A stretch of DNA of 64,000 nt from HIMB114 sp008638005. GTDB taxonomy: Bacteria > Pseudomonadota > Alphaproteobacteria > Pelagibacterales > Pelagibacteraceae. Positions 36,600-44,116 of this stretch are shown here, one piece after another. The notes beneath the pieces were generated by a model. That model did not search any database. It was not told the origin of the DNA and saw nothing but the letters and a program-made list of their open reading frames with translations. The translations under genes and the position numbers were made by a program. The stretch lies in the NCBI GenBank assembly GCA_032681305.1, contig CP136340.1, forward strand, positions 992,001 through 1,056,000, read 5' to 3'. Numbering within the stretch: the first letter of the stretch is position 1; every line of letters begins with the position of its first letter.

Positions 36600-37349
36600 A
36601 TGAACGTAATCGTCTTAGGTGGAACATTTGGTATCGGTTTTGAGTTAGCAAAAAAATATTTAGGCAAATCTAAAAATTTAATTATTTTAGGTCGAAATGA
36701 CGAAAAGTTAAATGAAATTCAAAATCAATTTTCTGGAAAAAATACAAATATAATTACTGAAAAATTAGATGTTACAAGTCTTGAAAATACTAAGAACGTT
36801 TTAAGTAAAATTATTGATGAAGTAAAACAAATTGATTTAGTTATTTATTCAAGTGGTTTTTATAAACCTAACAATACTTTTGATGTTGATATTGATTTGT
36901 ACCGTAAAACTATAGAGGTTAATTTTATGGGACTTATAAATGTCATGTCAGTAATATTACCTCAACTAAAAAAACAACAAAACGGTCATGTTGCAATGAT
37001 CAGTTCTTTGGCTGGTTTTTTTGGCCTACCTAATTCGTCAGGTTATGGCCCAAGTAAAGCGGCAATGATGAACTACTCTGAGTCTATTTATAATGACTGT
37101 AAAAAAAACAATATATTTGTAAGTTTAATTAATCCTGGTTTTGTAAAAACACGTCTGACTGATCAAAATACATTTGAAATGCCTTTTCTTATGTCTGCAG
37201 AAAAAGCAGCATCCATTATTTACCAGGGGTTAGAGAAAAAAAAATACGATATTACTTTTCCAATAGTGATGAGTTTTTTATTTAAGTTTATTAGAATTTT
37301 ACCGAGACCTATATTTTTCTTTTTTTTAAAATTTATGGTTAAAACTTAA
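36600..37349 (+). CDS. Short-chain dehydrogenase/reductase, substrate unknown
   Basis: A 249-residue classical SDR. The nucleotide-binding loop is VLGGTFGIGFELAKKY at the N-terminus, with GRNDEK suggesting NADP preference. Catalytic Ser, Tyr and Lys lie in MISSLAGFFGLPNSSGYGPSKAAMM (about residues 137-161, read as ISSLAG then SGYGPSKAA). PGFVKT follows the active site. The C-terminal 30 residues are strongly hydrophobic and may associate with the membrane, as in sphinganine or acyl reductase-like SDRs. No neighbour points to a substrate. Confidence 0.85.
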   Translation: MNVIVLGGTFGIGFELAKKYLGKSKNLIILGRNDEKLNEIQNQFSGKNTNIITEKLDVTSLENTKNVLSKIIDEVKQIDLVIYSSGFYKPNNTFDVDIDLYRKTIEVNFMGLINVMSVILPQLKKQQNGHVAMISSLAGFFGLPNSSGYGPSKAAMMNYSESIYNDCKKNNIFVSLINPGFVKTRLTDQNTFEMPFLMSAEKAASIIYQGLEKKKYDITFPIVMSFLFKFIRILPRPIFFFFLKFMVKT

Positions 37350-37352
37350 AAT

Positions 37353-37499
37353 TTAGTAAATCGTAAAATAAATCAAAACCATAACAACTAAATTAGCACC
37401 GAGTAATAATTGTAAAGTTTTAGGTACTAATAAGTTTTTTTTATTTTCTATTTGTATCGGATCTGCTTCTGCTAATTTTATAAGTTTAAATTTGTGCAT
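37353..37499 (-). CDS. Small hypothetical membrane protein, 48 residues
   Basis: A short reading frame in the ~210-base gap between the SDR gene and the 79-residue gene. It begins MHKFKLIKLAEADPIQIENK and ends in one hydrophobic helix (LLLGANLVVMVLIYFTIY), giving a plausible single-pass protein with a cytosolic basic N-terminus. It stops 3 bases from the end of the convergent SDR gene. The clean polar-then-hydrophobic layout favours a real gene, but no family was recognised and no clear ribosome-binding site is visible. Confidence 0.5.
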   Translation of the reverse strand: MHKFKLIKLAEADPIQIENKKNLLVPKTLQLLLGANLVVMVLIYFTIY

Positions 37500-37562
37500 A
37501 ATTTAATATTAAAAAAAAATTATGACTAAGATTTAAATATAATTTGTCTATTTTGGGGCGGT

Positions 37563-37802
37563 TTAACTATCTAGTAGTTGCAATGCTTCTTTTAATAACT
37601 TTTCAGACTCTTCATGATCACCACTTTTATGAGCCTCTTCGCCTTGTATTCTTAACTGTCTAATTTCATTAAGCTGTTCTTTTGAAAGTTGTTTTGTTTC
37701 CTCTAATATTTGATCAATTTGCTTCATCAGTAATGGACACGATCCTGCAAAAGCAAAAGTTGGAAAAAGCAACAAAGCTAAAAAAACAATTTTTTTAATC
37801 AT
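37563..37802 (-). CDS. Small secreted helical protein, 79 residues, function unknown
   Basis: A signal peptide covers residues 1-19 (IVFLALLLFPTFAFAGS, cleavage after AFA). The mature ~60 residues hold one cysteine and then a charged helical hairpin-like stretch (QLSKEQLNEIRQLRIQGEE and KSGDHEESEKLLKEALQLL), resembling a short TPR-like or coiled-coil unit. No family is recognised. A TTGACA lies at 37826-37831 on the coding strand sense, with TAATTA 15 bases on, so the gene may have its own promoter with almost no leader. It follows metZ but is probably a separate unit. Confidence 0.72.
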   Translation of the reverse strand: MIKKIVFLALLLFPTFAFAGSCPLLMKQIDQILEETKQLSKEQLNEIRQLRIQGEEAHKSGDHEESEKLLKEALQLLDS

Positions 37803-37845
37803 GATAATTAGGTATGAAAAAAGTTTGTCAAAATTAAGTTTAGAG

Positions 37846-39012
37846 TTAATACTTTAAAGCAAGATCTAAATCATTTTTAATGTCTTCTATATTTTCAAGG
37901 CCAATAGATAATCTTATTAATTTATCGGTAATCCCAAGATTCAGCTTTTCATCTTCTGGTAGAATTCGATGTGTTGTGGTAGCGGGATGAGTAACAAGTG
38001 ATTTTGTATCACCAAGATTATTTGAGATATCAAATAACTTTAACTTATTAATAACATTATAAGCATTTTCTTTTGTTCCCTTAATAGTAAAGGAAATCAT
38101 ATTACTACCTTTTCGCATTTGTTTTTGAGCTAAATCGAATTGATTAAATGAATTTAAGAAGGGATAATTAACTTTTTCAACATTTGAATTGCTTTCTAAC
38201 ATTCTAGCTATTTCTAAAGCTTGATCTGATTGTTTATTAACTCTTAGCTCAATTGTTTCTAAACTTTTTAAAAGTACCCATGCATTAAATGGACTGATAC
38301 ATGGCCCGGTATGTCTCAAGAAAGGTTTTAATGTTTCTTCTTTAAATTTAGAGGAAGTTAAAATCGCACCTCCCATAACCCTTCCTTGTCCATCAATGTG
38401 TTTAGTTCCTGAGTAAACAATAATATCAGCCCCAAAGTCCTTTGGTGATTGCAATACTGGAGAGGCAAAAATATTATCAATTATTGTTAATATTTTTTTA
38501 CTTTTTGCAAGCTCACAAACTTTTTCGATATCTATTAATTCTAAACATGGATTGGAAGGAGTTTCAAAAAAAAATAATTTAGTATTTTTCTTAATATTTT
38601 TTTCCCAAGATTTTAAATCTTTTCCATTTACAAAGCTTACTTCAATGCCAAATCTAGGTAAGATTTCTTTAATAATATATCTGCATGAGCCGAATAATGC
38701 AGAAGCTGACACAATGTGATCACCAGCTCTTAGTTGACACATCATTGAACCAAATACTGCCGACATCCCACTCGCGGTAGCAAAGCAAGCTTCAGACTTG
38801 TCGAGCAACGCCAATCGTTGCTCAAACATTTCTACAGTTGGGTTGGCATACCTTGAATATTGATAACCGGTTTGCTCCCCTTTAAATATAGCTTCTGCAT
38901 CTTCTGCGCTATCATAAACAAAGCCAGAATTTAAAAATAAAGCTTCAGATGTTTCTTTGAACTGAGATCTTTGTAAACCCCCTCTTACAAGGTTGGTCTC
39001 TCTTTTTACCAA
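37846..39012 (-). CDS. metZ: O-succinylhomoserine sulfhydrylase
   Basis: A PLP enzyme of the Cys/Met metabolism family that makes homocysteine directly from O-succinyl- (or O-acetyl-) homoserine and sulfide. The 388-residue protein starts RETNLVRGGLQRSQFKETSEA, has YQYSRYANPT, the LDKSEACFATASGMSAV segment, ETPSNPCLELIDI, and the PLP lysine in VYSGTKHIDGQGRVMGG at about residue 208. Close relatives include cystathionine synthases; the GQGRVMGG context favours MetZ. It is last in the metF-metE-metZ operon, one base after metE, and so under the SAM-II leader. Confidence 0.9.
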   Translation of the reverse strand: MVKRETNLVRGGLQRSQFKETSEALFLNSGFVYDSAEDAEAIFKGEQTGYQYSRYANPTVEMFEQRLALLDKSEACFATASGMSAVFGSMMCQLRAGDHIVSASALFGSCRYIIKEILPRFGIEVSFVNGKDLKSWEKNIKKNTKLFFFETPSNPCLELIDIEKVCELAKSKKILTIIDNIFASPVLQSPKDFGADIIVYSGTKHIDGQGRVMGGAILTSSKFKEETLKPFLRHTGPCISPFNAWVLLKSLETIELRVNKQSDQALEIARMLESNSNVEKVNYPFLNSFNQFDLAQKQMRKGSNMISFTIKGTKENAYNVINKLKLFDISNNLGDTKSLVTHPATTTHRILPEDEKLNLGITDKLIRLSIGLENIEDIKNDLDLALKY

Positions 39013-39013
39013 A

Positions 39014-41266
39014 TTATCCTCTCAGTTCTTTTGCAGCAGACACCATTTCTTTAAGCGCATCTATAGTTTCCGGCCATCCTCTGGTTTTTAAGCCACAATC
39101 TGGATTAACCCATAATCTCTTAGGATCAATTTGTTTTGAAGCTTTTTTAATTAACTCTACCATTTCATCTTTTTTAGGCACTCTTGGAGAATGTATATCG
39201 TATACACCTGGTCCAATTTCATTAGGGTATTTAAACTTTTCAAAAGTTTTTAATAATTCCATTCTTGATCTTGAGGTTTCAATGGAAATGACATCGGCAT
39301 CTAAAGCAGCAATAGAGTCGATAATATCTTCAAACTCCGCATAGCACATGTGAGTATGAATTTGAGTCTCGTTTTTCACGACAGCAGCAGAGATTCTAAA
39401 AGCATTGACTGACCATTTTAAATATTCATCCCAATCTTTTCTTTTAAGTGGAAGACCTTCTCTTAAAGCGGGCTCATCAATTTGAATCATTCTTATTCCG
39501 TTAGATTCTAAGTCAGCAACTTCATCTCTTATTGCGAATGCAATTTGTTCGGCAGTAGTTTGTCTAGGCTGATCATCTCTTACAAAAGACCATTGTAAGA
39601 TTGTGATAGGCCCTGTTAACATTCCTTTAACAATTGACGAAGTTTGTTTTTGAGCAAATTTAGACCATCTTACAGTCATTGGTTCGGGTCTGGATACATC
39701 ACCAAAAATAATTGGAGGTTTAACACATCTTGAACCATAACTTTGAACAAATCCGCTTGAAGTAAAAGTGAACCCTTTCAAATTTTCTCCAAAATATTCA
39801 ACCATATCATTACGTTCAAATTCACCATGAACGATGACATCGATTCCTAACTCTTCTTGATGTTTTATAGCTTCGATCGTTTTGTCTTCTAAAAATTTAT
39901 CATAATCTTCATTAGATAATTCACCTTTTCTATTTTTAGCTCGAGCTTGCCTTACATCTTTTGTTTGAGGGAAAGATCCAATGGTCGTTGTTGGGTATAA
40001 AGGAAGATTAAAAATATCTCTTTGAATTTTGGCACGATCTTCATATTTTGACTGTCGGTTTAGAGTATTTTCATTAATAGTTTTAACCCTTGCTTTGACG
40101 TTATCATCATGAATTAGACTAGATTTTTTTCTTTCTTCAATACACATTTTATTATCAGTAAGATCAGATTTAGCCTCTCCGTGATTTATATTTTGTTTTA
40201 AAATATTAATTTCTTGAAGTTTTTGTTTTGCAAATGCTAACCATTTTTTTATATTTTCTGGAACTTTTGTTTCTAGATCAAGATCATATGGAGTGTGAAG
40301 AAGTGGACACGAACTTGAAATAATAAAGTCTCCTTTAACATCTTTAATTTGATTAATGATTTGAGTTAAATCAGATTTCCAGATATTTCTTCCATTAATA
40401 ACCCCTAAAGATAAAGTCTTATTACTATCTTTAATATAGTTAAAATTATTTTCTCCTCTAACCAAATCCAGATGGACAGCATCAACATCTGATGCAAAAA
40501 CCTCTTCTTTTACTTTTTGATCTATGCTTTCAAAGTAGGTCGTTAAAAGTATTTTTGAGTTACCAGCAGCTTCTTTAATTGAGTTAAGTGTTTTTTTTAT
40601 TTTTGAAACCAAACCTTCATCCAAATCTTTTACAAAAATAGGCTCATCAATTTGTATCCACTCTGCTCCAAGGTCATTTAATTTTTTTACAATCTCTAAA
40701 TAAACAGGAAGTAAATTATCTAGTAAATCTAAAGTATTTTTACCTTCAGTTGATTTTGATAATAATAAAAAAGTAATAGGACCTAGTAGTACAGGTTTTG
40801 TTTTGTAACCTGCGGATTGAGCTTCTTTAAATTCTTCAAATGGTTTTTGAGAACTTATTTTAAATTTTTGGTCGCTTTTAAGCTCTGGAACAAGATAATG
40901 GTAATTTGTATCAAACCATTTAGTCATTTCTAACGCACTTACATCAAGCTCTTTTGTTTGAGACCCTCTTGCCATTGCAAAGTAAGTTTTTAAATCTACA
41001 TCATCACCTTGCCAGTTGTATCGATCAGGTACAGCCCCTAGTAAACAAATTGTATCTAAAACTTGATCATAAAATGAAAAGTCATTTGACGTAATTAAGT
41101 CAATTCCATTTTCTTTTTGAATTTCCCAGTTTTTCTTTCTAAGATCTTTAGCGGTTGATTGGAGTTCATTTTCTTTAATGTCTCCTTTCCAAAAACTTTC
41201 TAAAGCTTTTTTAAGCTCTCTTTTTGGTCCGATTCTTGGATATCCAATAGTTGCTGTTGTAATCAT
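39014..41266 (-). CDS. metE: Cobalamin-independent methionine synthase MetE
   Basis: MetE transfers the methyl group of 5-methyltetrahydrofolate (polyglutamate form) to homocysteine. The 750-residue protein has the N-terminal substrate domain starting with ATIGYPRIGPKRELKKALE, and a catalytic C-terminal barrel with LPLYPTTTIGSFPQTKDVR, VHGEFERNDMVEYFGE, MIQIDEPALREGLP, and zinc ligands in IHTHMCYAEF (His, Cys) and VNPDCGLKTRGW (Cys). It overlaps metF by four bases and precedes metZ by one, giving a methyl donor, acceptor and methyl transfer in one operon. Its presence implies methionine synthesis without B12. Confidence 0.97.
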   Translation of the reverse strand: MITTATIGYPRIGPKRELKKALESFWKGDIKENELQSTAKDLRKKNWEIQKENGIDLITSNDFSFYDQVLDTICLLGAVPDRYNWQGDDVDLKTYFAMARGSQTKELDVSALEMTKWFDTNYHYLVPELKSDQKFKISSQKPFEEFKEAQSAGYKTKPVLLGPITFLLLSKSTEGKNTLDLLDNLLPVYLEIVKKLNDLGAEWIQIDEPIFVKDLDEGLVSKIKKTLNSIKEAAGNSKILLTTYFESIDQKVKEEVFASDVDAVHLDLVRGENNFNYIKDSNKTLSLGVINGRNIWKSDLTQIINQIKDVKGDFIISSSCPLLHTPYDLDLETKVPENIKKWLAFAKQKLQEINILKQNINHGEAKSDLTDNKMCIEERKKSSLIHDDNVKARVKTINENTLNRQSKYEDRAKIQRDIFNLPLYPTTTIGSFPQTKDVRQARAKNRKGELSNEDYDKFLEDKTIEAIKHQEELGIDVIVHGEFERNDMVEYFGENLKGFTFTSSGFVQSYGSRCVKPPIIFGDVSRPEPMTVRWSKFAQKQTSSIVKGMLTGPITILQWSFVRDDQPRQTTAEQIAFAIRDEVADLESNGIRMIQIDEPALREGLPLKRKDWDEYLKWSVNAFRISAAVVKNETQIHTHMCYAEFEDIIDSIAALDADVISIETSRSRMELLKTFEKFKYPNEIGPGVYDIHSPRVPKKDEMVELIKKASKQIDPKRLWVNPDCGLKTRGWPETIDALKEMVSAAKELRG

Positions 41267-42159
41267 ATTCTTATCTCTCCTGTTTGTTTTTCATTTTTGG
41301 TTTGTAAAAATTTCTTATAGGACTTTAATCTTGAGCATACGGCGTAACTTAATTCATATTTATTCAATGTATAAAAATGAAATTCATTTACTCCTTCTTT
41401 TTGCAATCTTTTGACAAGATCTGTTGCTAAGCTTGATCCAATCATTTTTTGAACTTCAGGATTATCATCAGATCCATCAAATTCTTTTTTAATCCATTTT
41501 GGAACATGAGTTCCGCATTTATCACTAAAACTTTTAACTCTTTTATAGTTTTGTATTGGCATAATACCTGGAAGGATTTGGATATTAATTCCTGCTTTAA
41601 CGGCGTCATCTCTAAAACGTAAAAAAACATTTTCATCAAAAAAGAATTGAGTAATTATTCGATCTGCACCTGCATCCACTTTTCTTTTTAAATTATCTAA
41701 ATCGTTTTTCTTATCTATTGAGTCAGGATGAATTTCAGGATACCCAGCAACCGATATATCAAAGTTAGCTAACTTTTTTAATCCAGCAACCATATCTGCT
41801 GCATTTTCATAGCCTTGGGGATGAGGATGGTATTTTGCTCCTTCTGTTCTTACGTCACCTCTTAATGCAACAATTCTTTTTATTCCTTTTTCAAACCATC
41901 CAAGAGCTAAATCATTAATCTCATCTTTGGTCATATCTACACATGTTAGGTGTCCAGCAACTGGAACGTTACTGTCTTTATTAATTTTTTTTACAAAAGT
42001 ATCAGTTTTAAGTCTTTCACCACCTCCAGCTCCAAAAGTGACGGAGAAGAATTCTGGATTAAAGCTTTCTAATTTTTTTAAACTTTTCCACGCCACATCT
42101 TCATCAGATGCATTTTTTGTAGGAAAAAATTCAAAACTAAATTTTAATTCATTTTTCAT
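41263..42159 (-). CDS. metF: 5,10-methylenetetrahydrofolate reductase
   Basis: MetF makes 5-methyltetrahydrofolate, the methyl donor for MetE. The 298-residue flavoprotein has SFEFFPTKNASDED at the N-terminus with the catalytic Glu, VTFGAGGGERLKTD, VAGHLTCVDMT, ALRGDVRTEGAKYHPHPQG (read as ALRGD then YHPHPQG), VAGYPEIHPDS and ITQFFFDENVFLRF. A TTG five codons upstream would add MKLKI, but ATG at 42159 starts right before the family's normal N-terminus and is preferred. It is the first gene after the SAM-II leader and terminator. Confidence 0.95.
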   Translation of the reverse strand: MKNELKFSFEFFPTKNASDEDVAWKSLKKLESFNPEFFSVTFGAGGGERLKTDTFVKKINKDSNVPVAGHLTCVDMTKDEINDLALGWFEKGIKRIVALRGDVRTEGAKYHPHPQGYENAADMVAGLKKLANFDISVAGYPEIHPDSIDKKNDLDNLKRKVDAGADRIITQFFFDENVFLRFRDDAVKAGINIQILPGIMPIQNYKRVKSFSDKCGTHVPKWIKKEFDGSDDNPEVQKMIGSSLATDLVKRLQKEGVNEFHFYTLNKYELSYAVCSRLKSYKKFLQTKNEKQTGEIRI

Positions 42160-42189
42160 AATTTTTAGCTTCAAATTTGCAGGTGGGGT

Positions 42190-42219
42190 AAAAAAAAACC
42201 ACCGGCTAAAGCGGTGGTT
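42190..42219 (-). terminator. Intrinsic terminator in the metF leader
   Basis: In the minus-strand RNA, AACCACCG (42219-42212) pairs perfectly with CGGUGGUU (42204-42197) around a 7-base loop, and a run of U follows (to 42190). The hairpin lies between the SAM-II aptamer and metF, so it would stop transcription before the first gene. The stretch CGCUUUAGC (42213-42205), mainly the loop, is an exact complement of GCUAAAGCG at the 3' end of the aptamer (42234-42226), offering a competing antiterminator. Confidence 0.85.
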
Positions 42220-42225
42220 AAGTCT

Positions 42226-42276
42226 CGCTTTAGCAGTTTGTTTATAGTGCCCGCAATTTGAAATAAATCGGCACTT
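42226..42276 (-). promoter_or_regulatory. SAM-II riboswitch aptamer
   Basis: The minus-strand RNA contains a P1 stem GUGC/GCAC, the loop CGAUUUA...AUUGCGG, then UAUAAAC and GCUAAAG. Block by block this follows the SAM-II (metA motif) aptamer remembered from a marine metagenome crystal structure: stem, UGAUUUA, AUUGCAA, stem, AUAAA and GCUAAA. Length (about 51 bases) and its position ahead of metF-metE-metZ agree. SAM-II binds S-adenosylmethionine and represses methionine genes, chiefly in alphaproteobacteria. The identification is by eye and not by a covariance model. Confidence 0.85.
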
Positions 42277-42285
42277 AAGTAAAGG

Positions 42286-42313
42286 TTTATAAATAAATTG
42301 TTTTAATTGTAAA
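42286..42313 (-). promoter_or_regulatory. Promoter of the met operon
   Basis: On the minus strand, TTTACA (42313-42308) and TATAAA (42291-42286) are separated by 16 bases. A start about 7 bases downstream (near 42279) would begin the transcript only a few bases before the SAM-II P1 stem, as expected for a leader whose first element is the aptamer. The -35 element lies 4 bases after the stop of the preceding 56-residue gene. Confidence 0.65.
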
Positions 42314-42316
42314 GAG

Positions 42317-42487
42317 TTATAATTCGCTATTAAAATCTTGCTTTTTTTTAAACATGTCTCTTAAGGCTGCAAAAAATACAAACCAATAAAACCTTAATTT
42401 ATTCAAAAAACCCTTTCTAGCTTTAAGAAGGTAATATTGTGATAAACCACACTCAGTTTTTATATAATTTGTAATATCATTTTTCAT
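42317..42487 (-). CDS. Small hypothetical protein, 56 residues, coupled to the VTT gene
   Basis: A short gene whose ATG overlaps the TGA of the upstream membrane-protein gene (ATGA), a strong sign of translational coupling. It begins MKNDITNYIKTECGLSQYYL and has a basic, aromatic stretch (RKGFLNKLRFYWFVFFAALR) ending in a charged tail. The hydrophobic part is short, so it may lie at the membrane surface or form one short helix. One cysteine sits at residue 13. No family was recognised. It is the third gene of a cassette with a radical SAM enzyme and a VTT protein; a role as substrate, subunit or regulator is open. Confidence 0.68.
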   Translation of the reverse strand: MKNDITNYIKTECGLSQYYLLKARKGFLNKLRFYWFVFFAALRDMFKKKQDFNSEL

Positions 42488-43161
42488 TTTTTTATTATTT
42501 GTATTAATTTTTTTATAATTAAAGGTACTAAGCCAATCAATATAAATGATAAAATAAGATTAAAACTCAAAATATCACTCATGTCATTTATTTTTGACAA
42601 TTGTACACCTGCATTAACAAAAACAATCGTACCAATAAGCATCCCTATTTGAGAAATAATGTAAAAAGTCATTGTCTTCATTTTAGTCAAACCAAATACT
42701 AAATTGATTATAAAAAAAGGAAATATCGGACTAAGTCTTAAAAAAAATAGATAATAGATGCCATCTTCTTTTATACCTTTGTTAATTTTATCTAAGTACT
42801 TTGAATATTTATTTTCTACAAAATCTCTAAGTACAAATCTGGACATTAAAAAACATAACGTTGATCCAATTGAGCTTGCAAAAGAAGTTAAGATAACACC
42901 AGGTATTAAACCAAAAAGTGCGCCCGCCAAAACTGTTTTAATTGCTGCAAAAGGCAATGCAAATGCCGTTACGATGATGTAAATGAAAAAGAAAAATATA
43001 AAATAAAAAATAAAGTTACTTTCTATTAATAAAATTAATTTTTCATGCTGCTCTTTAATTGTCTCAAAAGATAAATACTGCCCAACATCAAAGAAAAAAC
43101 CAGCCATAATTGATGATAAGAAAAAAATAATGATTAATGACTTTATAATTTGGTTGGCCAT
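42484..43161 (-). CDS. TVP38/TMEM64-type membrane protein (VTT/DedA-like)
   Basis: A 225-residue polytopic membrane protein of the VTT domain family, relatives of which include DedA proteins and eukaryotic lipid scramblase-type TMEM64/TMEM41. Family features are AGALFGLIPGVILTSFASSIG followed by FLMSRFVLRDFV (read as AGALFGLIPG and MSRFVLRDF), and FFLRLSPIFPFFIINLVFGL in the second half. About five or six hydrophobic helices are visible. Its start overlaps the stop of the radical SAM gene (TAATG), and its stop overlaps the 56-residue gene, making a tight three-gene unit. Substrate unknown. Confidence 0.87.
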   Translation of the reverse strand: MANQIIKSLIIIFFLSSIMAGFFFDVGQYLSFETIKEQHEKLILLIESNFIFYFIFFFFIYIIVTAFALPFAAIKTVLAGALFGLIPGVILTSFASSIGSTLCFLMSRFVLRDFVENKYSKYLDKINKGIKEDGIYYLFFLRLSPIFPFFIINLVFGLTKMKTMTFYIISQIGMLIGTIVFVNAGVQLSKINDMSDILSFNLILSFILIGLVPLIIKKLIQIIKK

Positions 43162-44069
43162 TAACTACAGCTCGATCCGCCTAATACACAAAATTTCGAA
43201 CAATGAGGATGATTAAGATAAATTTTTTTCATAGATTCTTTTAAGTTCAATCCTAAAGTAAATTCATCAGAATAGGGAAGGAGCGTACAAGCGATAACAC
43301 TTGGAGTTTTATCTCCTTTCTTTTTTACAATCATTCTAGAACTTGAACACATAATATCATTAGGGCTTTTGTTTAATATACCCCAGCATTCAGTCGTGAT
43401 TTCTGCAGTATCTTTTTTTTCGTCCATTTCTGCAAAAGTTACTAAATCAGAATTAGAAAAAGCATCTAAATTGAGTTGATAATTTTCTATAAAATTTTTA
43501 AATTTTTTTCTTGTTGCTTTCTCATCTTCGTTCCACATTAATCGTGTCGCAAGAGCGAAATTAAATTTATTATCAGATAACCATTTTAATCCTTCAATCA
43601 TAGGTTCCCAACTCAATGGACCTCTGACTTCTTCATGTTTAGACTTAGAATAATGATCAATGGAAACTCTTATTGTTAGATTTAAATGATTAAGCTTAAA
43701 TAACTCTTTATTATTATTCATCATGGGCTTCATTGCATTTGTTAGAACAAGAGTTTTAAACCCATTATCTAAAGAATATTTTATCATCTTAAAAATATCT
43801 TTATTCATAAACGGCTCGCCACCCGTAAACCCAATTTCCATAGTACCCATTTCATTTTGAATACTTTCGTTTACAAATTTTTTAAATTCTTCAAATGATA
43901 AATATGAAAGTCTGTCGTTTTTAGGGCTCGACTCAATGTAGCAATTTTTACATGTTAAATTACAAAGCGTTCCCGTATTAAACCATAAAGTTTTTAATTT
44001 CTTCGCTTCAACAAACGCTCTATCTTTATTATCTGCGGTCAAATATTTGTTTTCAAATTTTTCGTACAT
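43161..44069 (-). CDS. Radical SAM protein of unknown function
   Basis: The 302-residue protein has the radical SAM cluster motif CNLTCKNCY (C-x3-C-x2-C) near residue 36, then IESSPKNDRL, the GFTGGEPFMN motif, VLTNAMKPM, and RVSIDHYSKSKHEEVRGP. The C-terminal half carries further cysteines: ECWGIL, IMCSSSR, IACTLLPY and the ending HPHCSKFCVLGGSSC. These could bind auxiliary iron-sulfur clusters, as in SPASM or twitch enzymes. I recall similar uncharacterised proteins in other alphaproteobacteria. A TTG seven codons upstream is possible, but ATG at 44069 is preferred. It heads a coupled unit with a VTT protein and a 56-residue protein. Confidence 0.88.
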   Translation of the reverse strand: MYEKFENKYLTADNKDRAFVEAKKLKTLWFNTGTLCNLTCKNCYIESSPKNDRLSYLSFEEFKKFVNESIQNEMGTMEIGFTGGEPFMNKDIFKMIKYSLDNGFKTLVLTNAMKPMMNNNKELFKLNHLNLTIRVSIDHYSKSKHEEVRGPLSWEPMIEGLKWLSDNKFNFALATRLMWNEDEKATRKKFKNFIENYQLNLDAFSNSDLVTFAEMDEKKDTAEITTECWGILNKSPNDIMCSSSRMIVKKKGDKTPSVIACTLLPYSDEFTLGLNLKESMKKIYLNHPHCSKFCVLGGSSCS

Positions 44070-44116
44070 AGTTATACAAAGTTTTAACAATTAAATTATT
44101 CATGTATACCTAAACT

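Noticed and set aside
42190..42219. Terminator of the radical SAM cassette
   Set aside because: It lies downstream of the met promoter and SAM-II aptamer and is complementary to the aptamer end, so it belongs to the met leader.
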